A stretch of DNA of 64,000 nucleotides from contig NZ_JTJW01000001.1 of NCBI RefSeq assembly GCF_000805385.1, forward strand, positions 265,728-329,727, written 5' to 3'. Source of the stretch: Mycolicibacterium setense (GTDB lineage Bacteria; Actinomycetota; Actinomycetes; Mycobacteriales; Mycobacteriaceae). A program made the position numbers and the translations under genes. Positions 9,489 through 16,823 of this stretch are shown here, in pieces. Under the pieces are notes generated by a model that saw nothing but the letters and a program-made list of their open reading frames with translations, had not been told where the DNA came from and did no database searches. Positions within the stretch are counted from its first letter, which is position 1. Each line of letters begins with the position of its first letter.

Positions 9489-10147
9489 GTGGTCGCCACC
9501 ATCGGCAGCAGGTAGGTGCGCACGTAGTCGCGGGTTTCTTCCAGGCTGGTCAGTTTGATGCCGGTGTGTGGAGTCACGATGAACGACAACGTAAGTCGGG
9601 TGTGCAGCTCGGCGACGGTGCGGAGGTGGCGTTCCTGTGCCGGAGTGGTTTCGGCCGACCCGTAGAGGTCGGTGCGCAACTGTGCGGCCGAGTGCTGCGT
9701 CGCGAAATCGATGATGGCCCCGGCGTCGACGGTCAGGCTCGGCAGAATCGTCTCGGGTTCCGTACGTAGGAGCTTCTTGAGCAGGGCGTGGTCCCGCAGG
9801 AAGGTCACCGTGAAGACGGTGCCATAGACGAGCCGGTCTTCAAGTGTTTCGGCATGGGCCCGGGCCTGCGCGCTGCCCTCGAGGTAGCGGCGCGCCTCGG
9901 ACAACACAAGAGCGTCGATGAGGGCGTCTTTGGTGGGGAACCGTCGGTAGAGCGTGGCGCGGCCGACACCGCTGCGCCTGGCCACGTCCTCCATCGTCGT
10001 GCGCCGGATTCCGACGAGCTCCGCCTGTTCGAGCGTTGCGGACAGGATCCGGATGCTGATCGGGTCGGGCTCGCGCACGCGGGCCAGCATGGCGGGATCC
10101 GGTTCGGCGAGGCGTCGCACGAAGTCCGCTGTTCGCGTGGAAGCCAC
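9485..10147 (-). CDS. TetR-family regulator
   Basis: A 220-aa TetR protein with the HTH at about residues 45-85 (TMEDVARRSGVGRATLYRRF). I chose GTG 10147 because AAGGAGG lies 6 nt upstream. An in-frame ATG at 10210 would place the start inside the nested operator and adds an unlikely Trp/Arg-rich head. It is divergent from the P450 and overlaps corA by 4 nt, so it probably controls the P450 and its own tetR-corA unit. The effector is unknown. Confidence 0.88.
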   Translation of the reverse strand: MASTRTADFVRRLAEPDPAMLARVREPDPISIRILSATLEQAELVGIRRTTMEDVARRSGVGRATLYRRFPTKDALIDALVLSEARRYLEGSAQARAHAETLEDRLVYGTVFTVTFLRDHALLKKLLRTEPETILPSLTVDAGAIIDFATQHSAAQLRTDLYGSAETTPAQERHLRTVAELHTRLTLSFIVTPHTGIKLTSLEETRDYVRTYLLPMVATT

Positions 10148-10193
10148 GAAATCCCTCCTTGCCCGTGCGACCCGATGGCCGTAGCCTAGCCAT

Positions 10194-10229
10194 CGAGACC
10201 AGCGAGACATTTAGCGTCTCGTCGTCTCA
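10194..10229. promoter_or_regulatory. Nested TetR operator between tetR and P450
   Basis: Four half-sites form nested dyads: CGAGAC at 10194-10199 and 10203-10208, then GTCTCG at 10216-10221 and GTCTCA at 10224-10229. The inner pair is a perfect 6-7-6 inverted repeat. Its position in the divergent promoter fits a TetR dimer-of-dimers site. Confidence 0.65.
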
Positions 10230-10271
10230 CAAGCCTCACCATAGTTGTTCGGGCCTGCGAGGGAGGGCGTT

Positions 10272-11585
10272 ATGAGCATCGGACTGTGGACTCGCTGGCT
10301 GGCGCTGCATGCCGTACCGAAGGCGTTCATGTCATTTCAGGGCCGGGTGGGCAACCCGATGGGTGCGTTGATCTCCAGCCATGGCAAGGGCATCGATCCG
10401 TATCCGCTGATGGAGCAGATCCGCCGACGCGGCCCACTGGTGAAGACGCCATTCGTCTGGGTCACCGTCGACCACGGGGTCGCCCGGGAAATCCTGAGGG
10501 ACAAGCGGTTCGGCGTCACCCCACCCACGGGAATGGGCATGCCGAAGCCGGTCCAGCAGCTGCTGGACCGGACCGATCCGAAAGTGGCCAACCCGGTCGA
10601 GCCGCCGGCGATGGTCATCGTCGACCCGCCGGCGCACACCCAGTACCGGCAGCTGGTGGCACAGAGTTTCACCCCGCGCGCGATCGACAAGCTCGACACC
10701 AGGGTGGCCGAGGTGACCACCGAACTCATCGAACGGCTCGCCGGTACGCCCCGCCCCGATCTCATCGCGGACTTCGCCGCCCTCCTTCCGGTCGCCATGA
10801 TCGCCGAGATTCTCGGCCTGTCGGGCGAATCCCATGCGCAACTGCTCGCGTGGGGCCATGACGGGGCGCCACTGCTCGATGTCGGGATTCCGTGGCGGAC
10901 GTATCGGCGCGGCATCGACGGGATGCGTGAGCTCGACGGATTCCTCGCCGACCTCTTCGACAAGGTCCGCGCGGGAGCGGCCGAAGACAACCCGTTCACC
11001 AAGATGGCCGCCGACCACACGCTGACCGACCACGAACTCGCCGCCAACGCAGCGCTTCTGATCGGCGCCGGATTCGAAACCACCGTCAACCTCATCGGTA
11101 ATGGGATCGTGTTGCTGCAGCAGCACCCCGACCAACTCGCCCTGCTGCGCGACAATCCGGACCTGTGGCCCGCTGCGGTGGAGGAAATCCTGCGCATCGA
11201 AAGCCCGGTGCAGATGACCGCGCGCACTGCGCAATCCGACGTCGAGATCGCCGGGCAGCGGCTGCCGGCCGGGACCATAGTCGCGGTTCTGTTGGGTGGC
11301 GCCAACCGGGATCCGCGGGTGTTCGCCGAGCCGACGCGCTTCGACATCACCCGTCCCAACGCGCGTGACCACCTGGCGTTCGCGTCGGGCATCCACGTCT
11401 GCCTCGGCGCGGCGCTGGCCCGTATCGAAGGCGCCGTCGCCCTGCGTGCACTGTTCGAGGCGTACCCCGACCTGCGGCTGACCGAGACTCCCTGCCCGCG
11501 AGGGCTGGTCAATCTGCACGGGTACGTGAAGCTGCCCGCCCTGTTGGGAACCAGGCGCACGGAGCCCGCCGGTCTGGTCTGCTGA
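10272..11585 (+). CDS. Cytochrome P450 (CYP140-like)
   Basis: A 437-aa soluble bacterial P450. All signatures are present: I-helix LLIGAGFETTVN (normally A/G-G-x-D/E-T), the ExxR pair in EEILRIES, and the heme loop FASGIHVCLG with the thiolate ligand near Cys377. ATG 10272 is preferred to a start at 10245 because GGGAGGG lies just upstream. The N-terminal WLALHAVPKAF and TVDHGVAREIL segments recall mycobacterial CYP140, but the subfamily is inferred from memory. It would hydroxylate a hydrophobic substrate using ferredoxin; no ferredoxin gene is adjacent. The divergent TetR is the likely regulator. Confidence 0.93.
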   Translation: MSIGLWTRWLALHAVPKAFMSFQGRVGNPMGALISSHGKGIDPYPLMEQIRRRGPLVKTPFVWVTVDHGVAREILRDKRFGVTPPTGMGMPKPVQQLLDRTDPKVANPVEPPAMVIVDPPAHTQYRQLVAQSFTPRAIDKLDTRVAEVTTELIERLAGTPRPDLIADFAALLPVAMIAEILGLSGESHAQLLAWGHDGAPLLDVGIPWRTYRRGIDGMRELDGFLADLFDKVRAGAAEDNPFTKMAADHTLTDHELAANAALLIGAGFETTVNLIGNGIVLLQQHPDQLALLRDNPDLWPAAVEEILRIESPVQMTARTAQSDVEIAGQRLPAGTIVAVLLGGANRDPRVFAEPTRFDITRPNARDHLAFASGIHVCLGAALARIEGAVALRALFEAYPDLRLTETPCPRGLVNLHGYVKLPALLGTRRTEPAGLVC

Positions 11586-11640
11586 ACTCGGTACTCTCGG
11601 TGGGGACCTGCCCGATCTTGAACGCGAGGCCCACACCCCC

Positions 11641-12255
11641 ATGACGGATTCCCCACTCGACGGACTGATGGCGCGCGTCGGCGGTGTCAGCGGCATGGTC
11701 TATTCGGCGTTACCGGTGACGGTGTACGCGACGGTCTCGGCACTCTCGGGGCGGGTTCCTGCGATCATCGCCGCTCTGGCGACGGCGGCCGTCGTGTTCG
11801 GTTGGCAACTGCTGCGCCGCGAATCGATCAGACCCGCACTGTGGGGATTCGTCGGTGTTGCCGGCTGTGCGCTGCTGGCCCTGGTGACGGGCCAGGCCAA
11901 GGACTTCTATCTCCCGGGTATCTGGATGTCGCTGGCCTCGGCCATCGCGATGACCGTCTCGATCCTCGTCAGGCGTCCGCTCGTCGGCGTCATCTGGGCC
12001 TGGGCCACCGGGCGGGACGGCACCTGGCGCCAGGTCCCCGGGGTGCGGCTGGTTTTCAATGTCGTCACCGCGGTCCTGGCGACGGTGTCCTGGTCGCGGT
12101 TCCTGGTGCAGAACTACCTCTACGACACGGGGCAGGACGGGCTACTCGCGGTGGCCCGCCTCGCGATGGGCTGGCCGTTGTTCGTCGTGACCACCACGCT
12201 GGTTCTGCTCAGCGCCCGGTACGCGATCCGGGCATTGCCACGTTCGGCAACCTGA
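11641..12255 (+). CDS. DUF3159 integral membrane protein
   Basis: A 204-aa protein with about five to six hydrophobic helices and very short loops, matching actinobacterial DUF3159 proteins in length. Recognisable family segments are ALVTGQAKDFYLPGIW and RRPLVGVIWAWATG. The function of the family is not known. It follows the P450 by 55 nt on the same strand and may be co-transcribed with it. Confidence 0.8.
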   Translation: MTDSPLDGLMARVGGVSGMVYSALPVTVYATVSALSGRVPAIIAALATAAVVFGWQLLRRESIRPALWGFVGVAGCALLALVTGQAKDFYLPGIWMSLASAIAMTVSILVRRPLVGVIWAWATGRDGTWRQVPGVRLVFNVVTAVLATVSWSRFLVQNYLYDTGQDGLLAVARLAMGWPLFVVTTTLVLLSARYAIRALPRSAT

Positions 12256-12310
12256 GCGGCCCATAAACTCACCGCGATTCCAGCCCTTCTCGCAGCGGGC
12301 TGACATCGGT

Positions 12311-12387
12311 AGCAATACCCGGGTGAACGGAACGCTGCCCGGTTGCTGTCGTCGCTGAAGCCGATCGCCACATCCTGCTTCAGCAAC
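12311..12387 (+). promoter_or_regulatory. Attenuator-like leader with competing hairpins before the sulfonate transporter
   Basis: One fold pairs AGCAA (12311-12315) and CCGGG with CCCGG and TTGCT (12343-12347). A second fold pairs GTTGCTG (12342-12348) with CAGCAAC (12381-12387). A third pairs GCTGAAGC (12354-12361) with GCTTCAGC (12377-12384). The first two share TTGCT and are mutually exclusive. A Cys-Cys leader ORF runs through the middle. A TAGCAAT -10-like element lies 7 nt before its GTG, so that ORF may be leaderless. Confidence 0.55.
12323..12358 (+). CDS. Leader peptide with tandem Cys codons (candidate cysteine-responsive uORF)
   Basis: GTG at 12323 opens an 11-codon ORF, MNGTLPGCCRR, ending in TGA at 12356-12358. 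Two adjacent Cys codons sit just before the stop, and the stop lies inside a perfect 8-bp hairpin. Polycysteine leader ORFs that attenuate sulfur-assimilation genes according to Cys-tRNA supply are established in mycobacteria. The downstream sulfonate/taurine-type transporter fits that role. The ORF and codons are seen; the regulation is inferred. Confidence 0.6.
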   Translation: MNGTLPGCCRR

Positions 12388-12402
12388 AGAAAGCTGCCCA
12401 CA

Positions 12403-13266
12403 GTGTCTGTGTTCGTCGATATCGTGCCCAGCGAGGCCGAAACCGGTCCGCCACGTCTCGCCGCGTCGTCCAACCGCTGGCGCAGTGTGCTGGCCAAGTC
12501 CGTATTGCCGCTGCTTTCGGTCGTGGTGTTCTTCGCTGTGTGGCAGGCAGTCGCCTGGGCCGGCATCTGGAATCAGACGTTCGTTCCTTACCCGTCCGCG
12601 GTCTGGCGCGCTTTCATCGACGTCTCGACCACGCATGACGGGGCCCGCGGCTACGGCGGGTACCTGCTCTACGAGCACCTCTACATGACGCTGCGCCGTG
12701 TGCTGGCCGGTGTCGTGATAGGCGTCGTCGTCGGCGTCGCGCTCGGTCTGCTGATGGGCTCGGTCGGATGGCTGCGCAGTGTGCTCGAGCCGTGGCTGAC
12801 CTTCCTGCGAGCTCTGCCACCGCTGGCCTATTTCTTCCTGCTGGTGATCTGGCTGGGCATCGACGAGGCACCCAAGATCGCGCTGCTGGCACTCGCAGCG
12901 CTGCCGCCCGCCGCGGTGGCAACCACGGCGGCCGTGGTCGCCGCACCTGTCGGGCTGCAAGAGGCGGCGCGGGCGCTGGGCGCCACCCGGGCACAGGTGA
13001 TCCGTGACGTCGTGGTGCCCTCGGCGCTGCCGGAAACCTTCACCGGAATCCGGCTGGCCGTCGGCATGGCGTACTCGTCGGTGGTGGCCGCAGAACTGTT
13101 CAACGGCATCCCCGGCATCGGCGGATTGGTCAAGGACGCAAGCAATTACAACAACACACCGGTCGTGCTGGTCGGGATCTTTGCCATCGGGATCTCTGGT
13201 CTGGTCATCGACGGAGGTCTGCGCGCCGTGGAGCGGCGCGCTGTTCCATGGAGAGGGAAGATATGA
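12403..13266 (+). CDS. ssuC: ABC transporter permease, sulfonate/taurine type
   Basis: A 287-aa inner-membrane permease of the SsuC/TauC (nitrate-sulfonate-bicarbonate) family with about six helices. The EAA loop is visible (EAARALGATRAQVIRDVVVPSALP, here split as EAARALGATRAQ and the following VVVPSALPE). GTG 12403 is the preferred start; GTGs at 12409 and 12424 are alternatives, and a TTG at 12343 would overlap the Cys leader ORF. Its stop overlaps the next gene by 4 nt. The C-P-A-ATPase order plus the Cys leader points to organosulfur uptake. The exact substrate is not determined. Confidence 0.88.
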   Translation: MSVFVDIVPSEAETGPPRLAASSNRWRSVLAKSVLPLLSVVVFFAVWQAVAWAGIWNQTFVPYPSAVWRAFIDVSTTHDGARGYGGYLLYEHLYMTLRRVLAGVVIGVVVGVALGLLMGSVGWLRSVLEPWLTFLRALPPLAYFFLLVIWLGIDEAPKIALLALAALPPAAVATTAAVVAAPVGLQEAARALGATRAQVIRDVVVPSALPETFTGIRLAVGMAYSSVVAAELFNGIPGIGGLVKDASNYNNTPVVLVGIFAIGISGLVIDGGLRAVERRAVPWRGKI

Positions 13267-14303
13267 AGTTCAAAGCACTGGTGGCGGTGGCCGTCACATC
13301 GGCCCTGGCACTGTCCGGGTGCGCGGTGGGCCAGGACGGGCGGAACGGCAACGATCCGGCGAAACCTACCATTCGCCTTGGCTACCAGTCCTTTCCGAGT
13401 GGGGATCTGATCGTCAAGAACAACAAGTGGCTCGAAGAGGCGCTGCCCGATTACAACATCAAGTGGACGAAGTTCGACTCCGGGGCCGACGTGAACACCG
13501 CGTTCATCGCCAAGGAACTGGACTTCGGTGCCCTGGGCTCGAGCCCTGTGGCACGCGGATTGTCGGCCCCGCTGAACATTCCGTACAAGGTGGCCTTCGT
13601 CCTCGACGTCGCCGGTGACAATGAGGCCTTGGTGGCCCGTGACGGTGCCGGGGTCAACTCGATCCCCGATCTGCGGGGCAAGCGCGTCGCGACGCCGTTC
13701 GCGTCCACCGCGCACTACAGCCTGCTGGCAGCTTTGGCGCAGAACAGCTTGTCGCCCAATGATGTTCAGCTGATCGACCTGCAGCCGCAGGCCATCTTGG
13801 CGGCGTGGGACCGGGGCGACATCGCGGCGGCCTACAGCTGGCTGCCGACGCTGGACCAGCTGCGCAAGAGCGGTAAGGATCTGATCACCAGCCGGCAGTT
13901 GGCCAAGGACGGTAAGCCCACGCTGGATCTGGCCGCCGTGTCCGACGAGTTCTCCACGGCTCACCCCGAGGTCGTCGACATCTGGCGCCAGCAGCAGGCC
14001 CGCGCGCTCAATGTCATCAAGGACGATCCGCAGGCCGCGGCCAAGGCGATCGCCGCCGAGGTCGGTCTGAGCCCGGAAGACGTTGCCGGACAACTCAAGC
14101 AGGGCGTCTACCTGACCCCGGCGCAGGTGGCCTCACCCGAGTGGCTGGGCGCCGAGGGCGCGCCGGGCAACATCGCGGCCAATCTGCAGAGTGCCTCGCA
14201 GTTCCTGGCCGATCAGAAACAGATCCCGGCGGCGGCGTCCCTGCAGACCTTCAAGGACGCCGTCTACACGAAGGGATTGCCGGATGTCATCACCAAGCAG
14301 TGA
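13263..14303 (+). CDS. ssuA: Substrate-binding lipoprotein, sulfonate/taurine type
   Basis: A 346-aa periplasmic-type binding lipoprotein. The signal peptide ends in a lipobox, LALSGC, giving a lipidated Cys near residue 21. The mature domain has the SsuA/TauA pattern: RLGYQSFPSGDLIVKNN, then VNTAFIAKELDFGALGSSP, and IPDLRGKRVATPFASTAHY. ATG 13263 overlaps the permease stop as ATGA and follows GAGAGGGAAG. A start 15 nt upstream (13248) would break the signal peptide layout. It captures the substrate for the adjacent permease. Confidence 0.9.
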   Translation: MKFKALVAVAVTSALALSGCAVGQDGRNGNDPAKPTIRLGYQSFPSGDLIVKNNKWLEEALPDYNIKWTKFDSGADVNTAFIAKELDFGALGSSPVARGLSAPLNIPYKVAFVLDVAGDNEALVARDGAGVNSIPDLRGKRVATPFASTAHYSLLAALAQNSLSPNDVQLIDLQPQAILAAWDRGDIAAAYSWLPTLDQLRKSGKDLITSRQLAKDGKPTLDLAAVSDEFSTAHPEVVDIWRQQQARALNVIKDDPQAAAKAIAAEVGLSPEDVAGQLKQGVYLTPAQVASPEWLGAEGAPGNIAANLQSASQFLADQKQIPAAASLQTFKDAVYTKGLPDVITKQ

Positions 14304-15072
14304 CGCCGGCGCCCTGGTGATCAAGAACGTCGCGCACCGCTACGGGCGTGGCTCGGACGAGGTCACGGCGCTCGGCCCGGTGGATCTCGACGTCGAGCCC
14401 GGTGCGTTCCTGGTTCTGGTCGGGGCCTCGGGGTGCGGCAAGAGCACGCTGCTGCGGCTCATCGCCGGGTTCGAGACCCCGTCGGAGGGCGAGGTTCAGG
14501 TCTCGGGTGGGCGCCCGACGCCCGGGGTCACCTCGGGCGTGGTGTTTCAGCAGCCGCGGCTGTTTCCATGGCGCACGGTCGGCGGCAACGTGGACCTGGC
14601 CCTGAAGTACGCCAACGTGCCGCGTGACCTACGGCCTCAGCGCCGAGCGGAAATATTGGAACGCGTGGGGCTGGAAGGCACTGCCAAACGCAAGATCTGG
14701 GAGATCAGCGGCGGGCAACAGCAGCGTGTCGCGATCGCGCGGGCACTGGCCGCCGAGACGCCTCTGTTCCTGCTGGACGAGCCGTTCGCGGCACTGGACG
14801 CGCTGACCCGCGAGCGATTGCAGGAGGATGTCCGCCAGGTGAGCGCAGAGTCCGGTCGCACAACAGTTTTCGTCACGCACAGCGCCGACGAGGCCGCGTT
14901 CTTGGGCTCACGGATCGTGGTGTTGACCCGCAGGCCCGGCAAGATCGCCCTGGACCTGCCGGTGGATCTGCCGCGCACCGGCGTCGATGCGCATGAGCTG
15001 CGTCGCTCGCCGGAGTACCTCAAGTTGCGGACGGATGTGAGTGACGCGGTAAAGCTTGCCGCCGCGGCGTAG
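14284..15072 (+). CDS. ssuB: ABC transporter ATPase, sulfonate/taurine type
   Basis: A 262-aa ATPase with Walker A GASGCGKST, Q-loop VVFQQPRLFPW, signature SGGQQQR, Walker B LFLLDEPFAALD and H-loop VFVTHSADEA. The FPW after the Q-loop is typical of the SsuB/TauB group. ATG 14284 lies within the last codons of the binding-protein gene, a 20-nt overlap, so translation is coupled. Its stop codon falls inside the first copy of a 26-bp tandem repeat. It powers the SsuABC-like importer. Confidence 0.93.
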   Translation: MSSPSSDAGALVIKNVAHRYGRGSDEVTALGPVDLDVEPGAFLVLVGASGCGKSTLLRLIAGFETPSEGEVQVSGGRPTPGVTSGVVFQQPRLFPWRTVGGNVDLALKYANVPRDLRPQRRAEILERVGLEGTAKRKIWEISGGQQQRVAIARALAAETPLFLLDEPFAALDALTRERLQEDVRQVSAESGRTTVFVTHSADEAAFLGSRIVVLTRRPGKIALDLPVDLPRTGVDAHELRRSPEYLKLRTDVSDAVKLAAAA

Positions 15073-15141
15073 CCGCGAATCGGGCTCCGGCGGCGTAGCC
15101 GCGAATCGGGCTCCCGCGGCGTAGCCGCGAATTGGGCTGGT
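15064..15141 (+). repeat. 26-bp tandem repeat, three copies, starting at the ssuB stop codon
   Basis: Units begin GCGGCGTAGCCGCGAAT at 15064, 15090 and 15116, with a partial fourth from 15142 (GCGGCGTAA). Copies 1 and 2 differ by one base; copy 3 has a few changes. Each copy repeats the in-frame GCG-TAG of the gene end. Confidence 0.9.
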
Positions 15142-15162
15142 GCGGCGTAAACCTTTGCGCCC

Positions 15163-15215
15163 AAAGTGACGCCATGGTCGTAAACACTCACGGGTAACGA
15201 CCATGGCGTCACTTT
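15163..15215. terminator. Long perfect hairpin between convergent genes
   Basis: A perfect 19-bp inverted repeat, AAAGTGACGCCATGGTCGT (15163-15181) with its complement at 15197-15215, loop 15 nt. The arms end in AAAG/CTTT. It lies between the + ssuB operon and the - hydrolase gene and is a bidirectional terminator candidate. Confidence 0.75.
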
Positions 15216-15233
15216 CGGCGGAGGACTTTCGCG

Positions 15234-16094
15234 TCAGGCCCGCCGCTGCAGGAAGTCGTCGATCAATGCGGCGACTTCGTCGCCATGTGTCTCCAGCAGG
15301 AAATGCCCACCGTCGAGCAGGTGGACCTCGGCGTCGACAGCGTCCTTGCCGAACGCTCGGGCGCCGTCGGGGCCGAAGATGGGATCACCCTCGCCCCACA
15401 CCGCAAGCACGGGAACCGCACTGGTGCGCAGGTATTCGTGCAACGCCGGGTACAGCGGTGCATTGGTGGCGTAGTCACGGAAAAGCTTGAGCTGCACCAG
15501 GTCATTGCCCGGGCGGGCCACCATCGCCGCGTCGTGCACCCAGGTGTCGGGGTTGACCAGGCTTTCGTCGGAAACCCCGGTCAGGTACTGCCATTTGATG
15601 CCGTCGACGTTCAATACGGTTCGTACTCCCGCTTCGGTCTCGGGGGTCTGCTCACGTTGGTAGGCCCACACCCCGGTCCAGAAGCTCTCGACGAAGCCTT
15701 CGTCGTAGGCGTTGCCGTTCTGGCTCACAATCGCCGTGATGGCCTGCGGATGCCGCAGCGCCAGGCGCCAGCCGATCGGGGCGCCGTAGTCCTGGACGTA
15801 GATCGCGTAGCGGGAGACCCCGAGTTGGTTGAGCAGGCCTTCGGTCAAGTCGGCGAGCGCGTCGAAGGTGTAGTCGAACTCGGTGACCGCCGGTGCATCG
15901 GAGTGTCCGTAGCCCAGGTGGTCGGGCGCGATGACGCGGTAGCGCTCGGCCAGCCGGGGGATGAGGTCGCGGAACATGTGCGAGCTCGTCGGGAAGCCGT
16001 GCAGCAGCACGATCGTCGGTGCGTCCGGCGTGCCTGCCTCACGGTAGAACAGCCGCTGTCCGTCGACGGTGGCGAAGCGATGGTGCACGGTCAT
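15234..16094 (-). CDS. Alpha/beta hydrolase with Asp nucleophile (haloalkane dehalogenase/epoxide hydrolase-like)
   Basis: A 286-aa alpha/beta hydrolase. The oxyanion motif is LLHGFPTSSHMF. The nucleophile elbow is VQDYGAP with Asp, as in haloalkane dehalogenases and epoxide hydrolases, rather than Ser. The acid is near VWGEGDPIF and the catalytic His is in DGGHFLLE. Substrate is not predictable; C-halogen or epoxide hydrolysis is likely. It is divergent from a broken CGNR zinc-finger regulator-like gene, and the two starts share an identical mirrored leader (see 16092-16182). Confidence 0.88.
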   Translation of the reverse strand: MTVHHRFATVDGQRLFYREAGTPDAPTIVLLHGFPTSSHMFRDLIPRLAERYRVIAPDHLGYGHSDAPAVTEFDYTFDALADLTEGLLNQLGVSRYAIYVQDYGAPIGWRLALRHPQAITAIVSQNGNAYDEGFVESFWTGVWAYQREQTPETEAGVRTVLNVDGIKWQYLTGVSDESLVNPDTWVHDAAMVARPGNDLVQLKLFRDYATNAPLYPALHEYLRTSAVPVLAVWGEGDPIFGPDGARAFGKDAVDAEVHLLDGGHFLLETHGDEVAALIDDFLQRRA

Positions 16095-16182
16095 ATCTAA
16101 CTCCTATAACTAGTTTCAGTGGTTAGCGACAGTCAACGCTTCGCGACTTAACCTGTCAATAGGCATTAAGGGGTTAGATATG
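16092..16182. promoter_or_regulatory. Divergent promoter with mirrored 10-bp translation-start boxes
   Basis: CATATCTAAC (16092-16101) and GTTAGATATG (16173-16182) are exact inverted copies that include the ATGs of both divergent genes. AACTAGTT-like sequence (about 16108-16115) and GGTTAG (about 16122) lie between. The symmetry suggests an operator that covers both start regions. Confidence 0.4.
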
Positions 16183-16586
16183 AGGCTGCTCGAGTCGGCC
16201 TGCGAGACGGGGTCCTACTGCTGGATCTGCCCAACGCGACACCGGTGATCGAATGGGGGCGGCGCGACATACTCGCCGAACGCACGCCGGGGCTGGCTAC
16301 ATGAGCACGGGGTTACCGAAGCCGAATTGGCCGATCTGACCGAGGCCTGGAGGGTGTTTCAGGCGGTGGCCCGTGGGAATGAGGCAGCGGCTGCGCTGGA
16401 GCCGATCGTCAACGGGGCGGCCATGCCGACTACGCGCGTGGGAATCCGGATCGCCGGCTGTTTCTGATTGATCGCAGCAAGCGGAACACCGCACGCTGGT
16501 GTTCGATGGCTACCTGCGGAAACCGCATGAAGGCGCGCCGGCATCACCAGCGCGCCCGGACTGCGAAGACTGACGAACAGTCCTGA
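16180..16586 (+). pseudogene. Frameshifted CGNR zinc-finger protein (ABATE domain + zf-CGNR)
   Basis: No single frame is open here, but joining frames rebuilds a family protein. Frame from 16209 gives LLLDLPNATPVIEWGRRDIL up to a TGA at 16302. Frame from 16303 gives the ABATE-like helix ELADLTEAWRVFQAVARGNE. Frame from 16428 to TGA 16584 gives LFLIDRSKRNTARWCSMATCGNR followed by a basic tail, which is the CGNR zinc finger (Cys-x4-Cys-GNR). At least two frameshifts are needed. Such proteins are putative transcription regulators, and this one faces the hydrolase it probably once controlled. Confidence 0.8.
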
Positions 16587-16697
16587 TCACACCGGGGGAT
16601 AGGCCGGGGGCGGGTAGACGCCGCGCAGACCCCAGGCCAGCCACGGGAAGAAGAAGTCGCTCTCGTCGCTGAGGTCGTAGTCAGGATTCGGATCCAT
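16587..16697 (-). CDS. Small acidic/aromatic protein, 36 aa
   Basis: ATG 16697 to TGA 16587. It begins MDPNPDYDLSDESDFFFPWL and ends in a Pro/Tyr-rich tail (YPPPAYPPV). Composition is strongly non-random: an acidic head, an FFF-P-W-L-A-W centre, then Pro/Tyr. No good Shine-Dalgarno is seen, and a TATAC element lies about 20 nt upstream, so it could be nearly leaderless. It is divergent from the TetR gene at 16824. I do not recognise a family; it could be chance. Confidence 0.45.
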   Translation of the reverse strand: MDPNPDYDLSDESDFFFPWLAWGLRGVYPPPAYPPV

Positions 16698-16761
16698 GCC
16701 CGGAGTCTAGTCGTATAAGGCAAGGCCGGAACAGGGTCGCGCGCGGAATTGCCTACACTCT

Positions 16762-16777
16762 TCAACCATCTAGTTGA
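16762..16777. promoter_or_regulatory. Candidate TetR operator
   Basis: TCAAC (16762-16766) and GTTGA (16773-16777) form a 5-6-5 inverted repeat 47 nt upstream of the TetR ATG, in the divergent region with the small ORF. Position fits autoregulation; the arms are short. Confidence 0.3.
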
Positions 16778-16823
16778 TTGATTTCCTGGGCAAGGTCCGG
16801 GCGATGCTGATAGTGAGTGTGCT

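Noticed and set aside
10148..10210. An ATG start at 10210 for the TetR gene
   Set aside because: It lies inside the nested operator, whereas GTG 10147 has a strong AAGGAGG.
12266..12402. A SAM-IV or guanidine-I (ykkC) riboswitch before the sulfonate transporter
   Set aside because: CCGGGTGA and GGCAA-like pieces are suggestive, but the conserved cores do not match. The Cys-Cys leader ORF explains the hairpins better.
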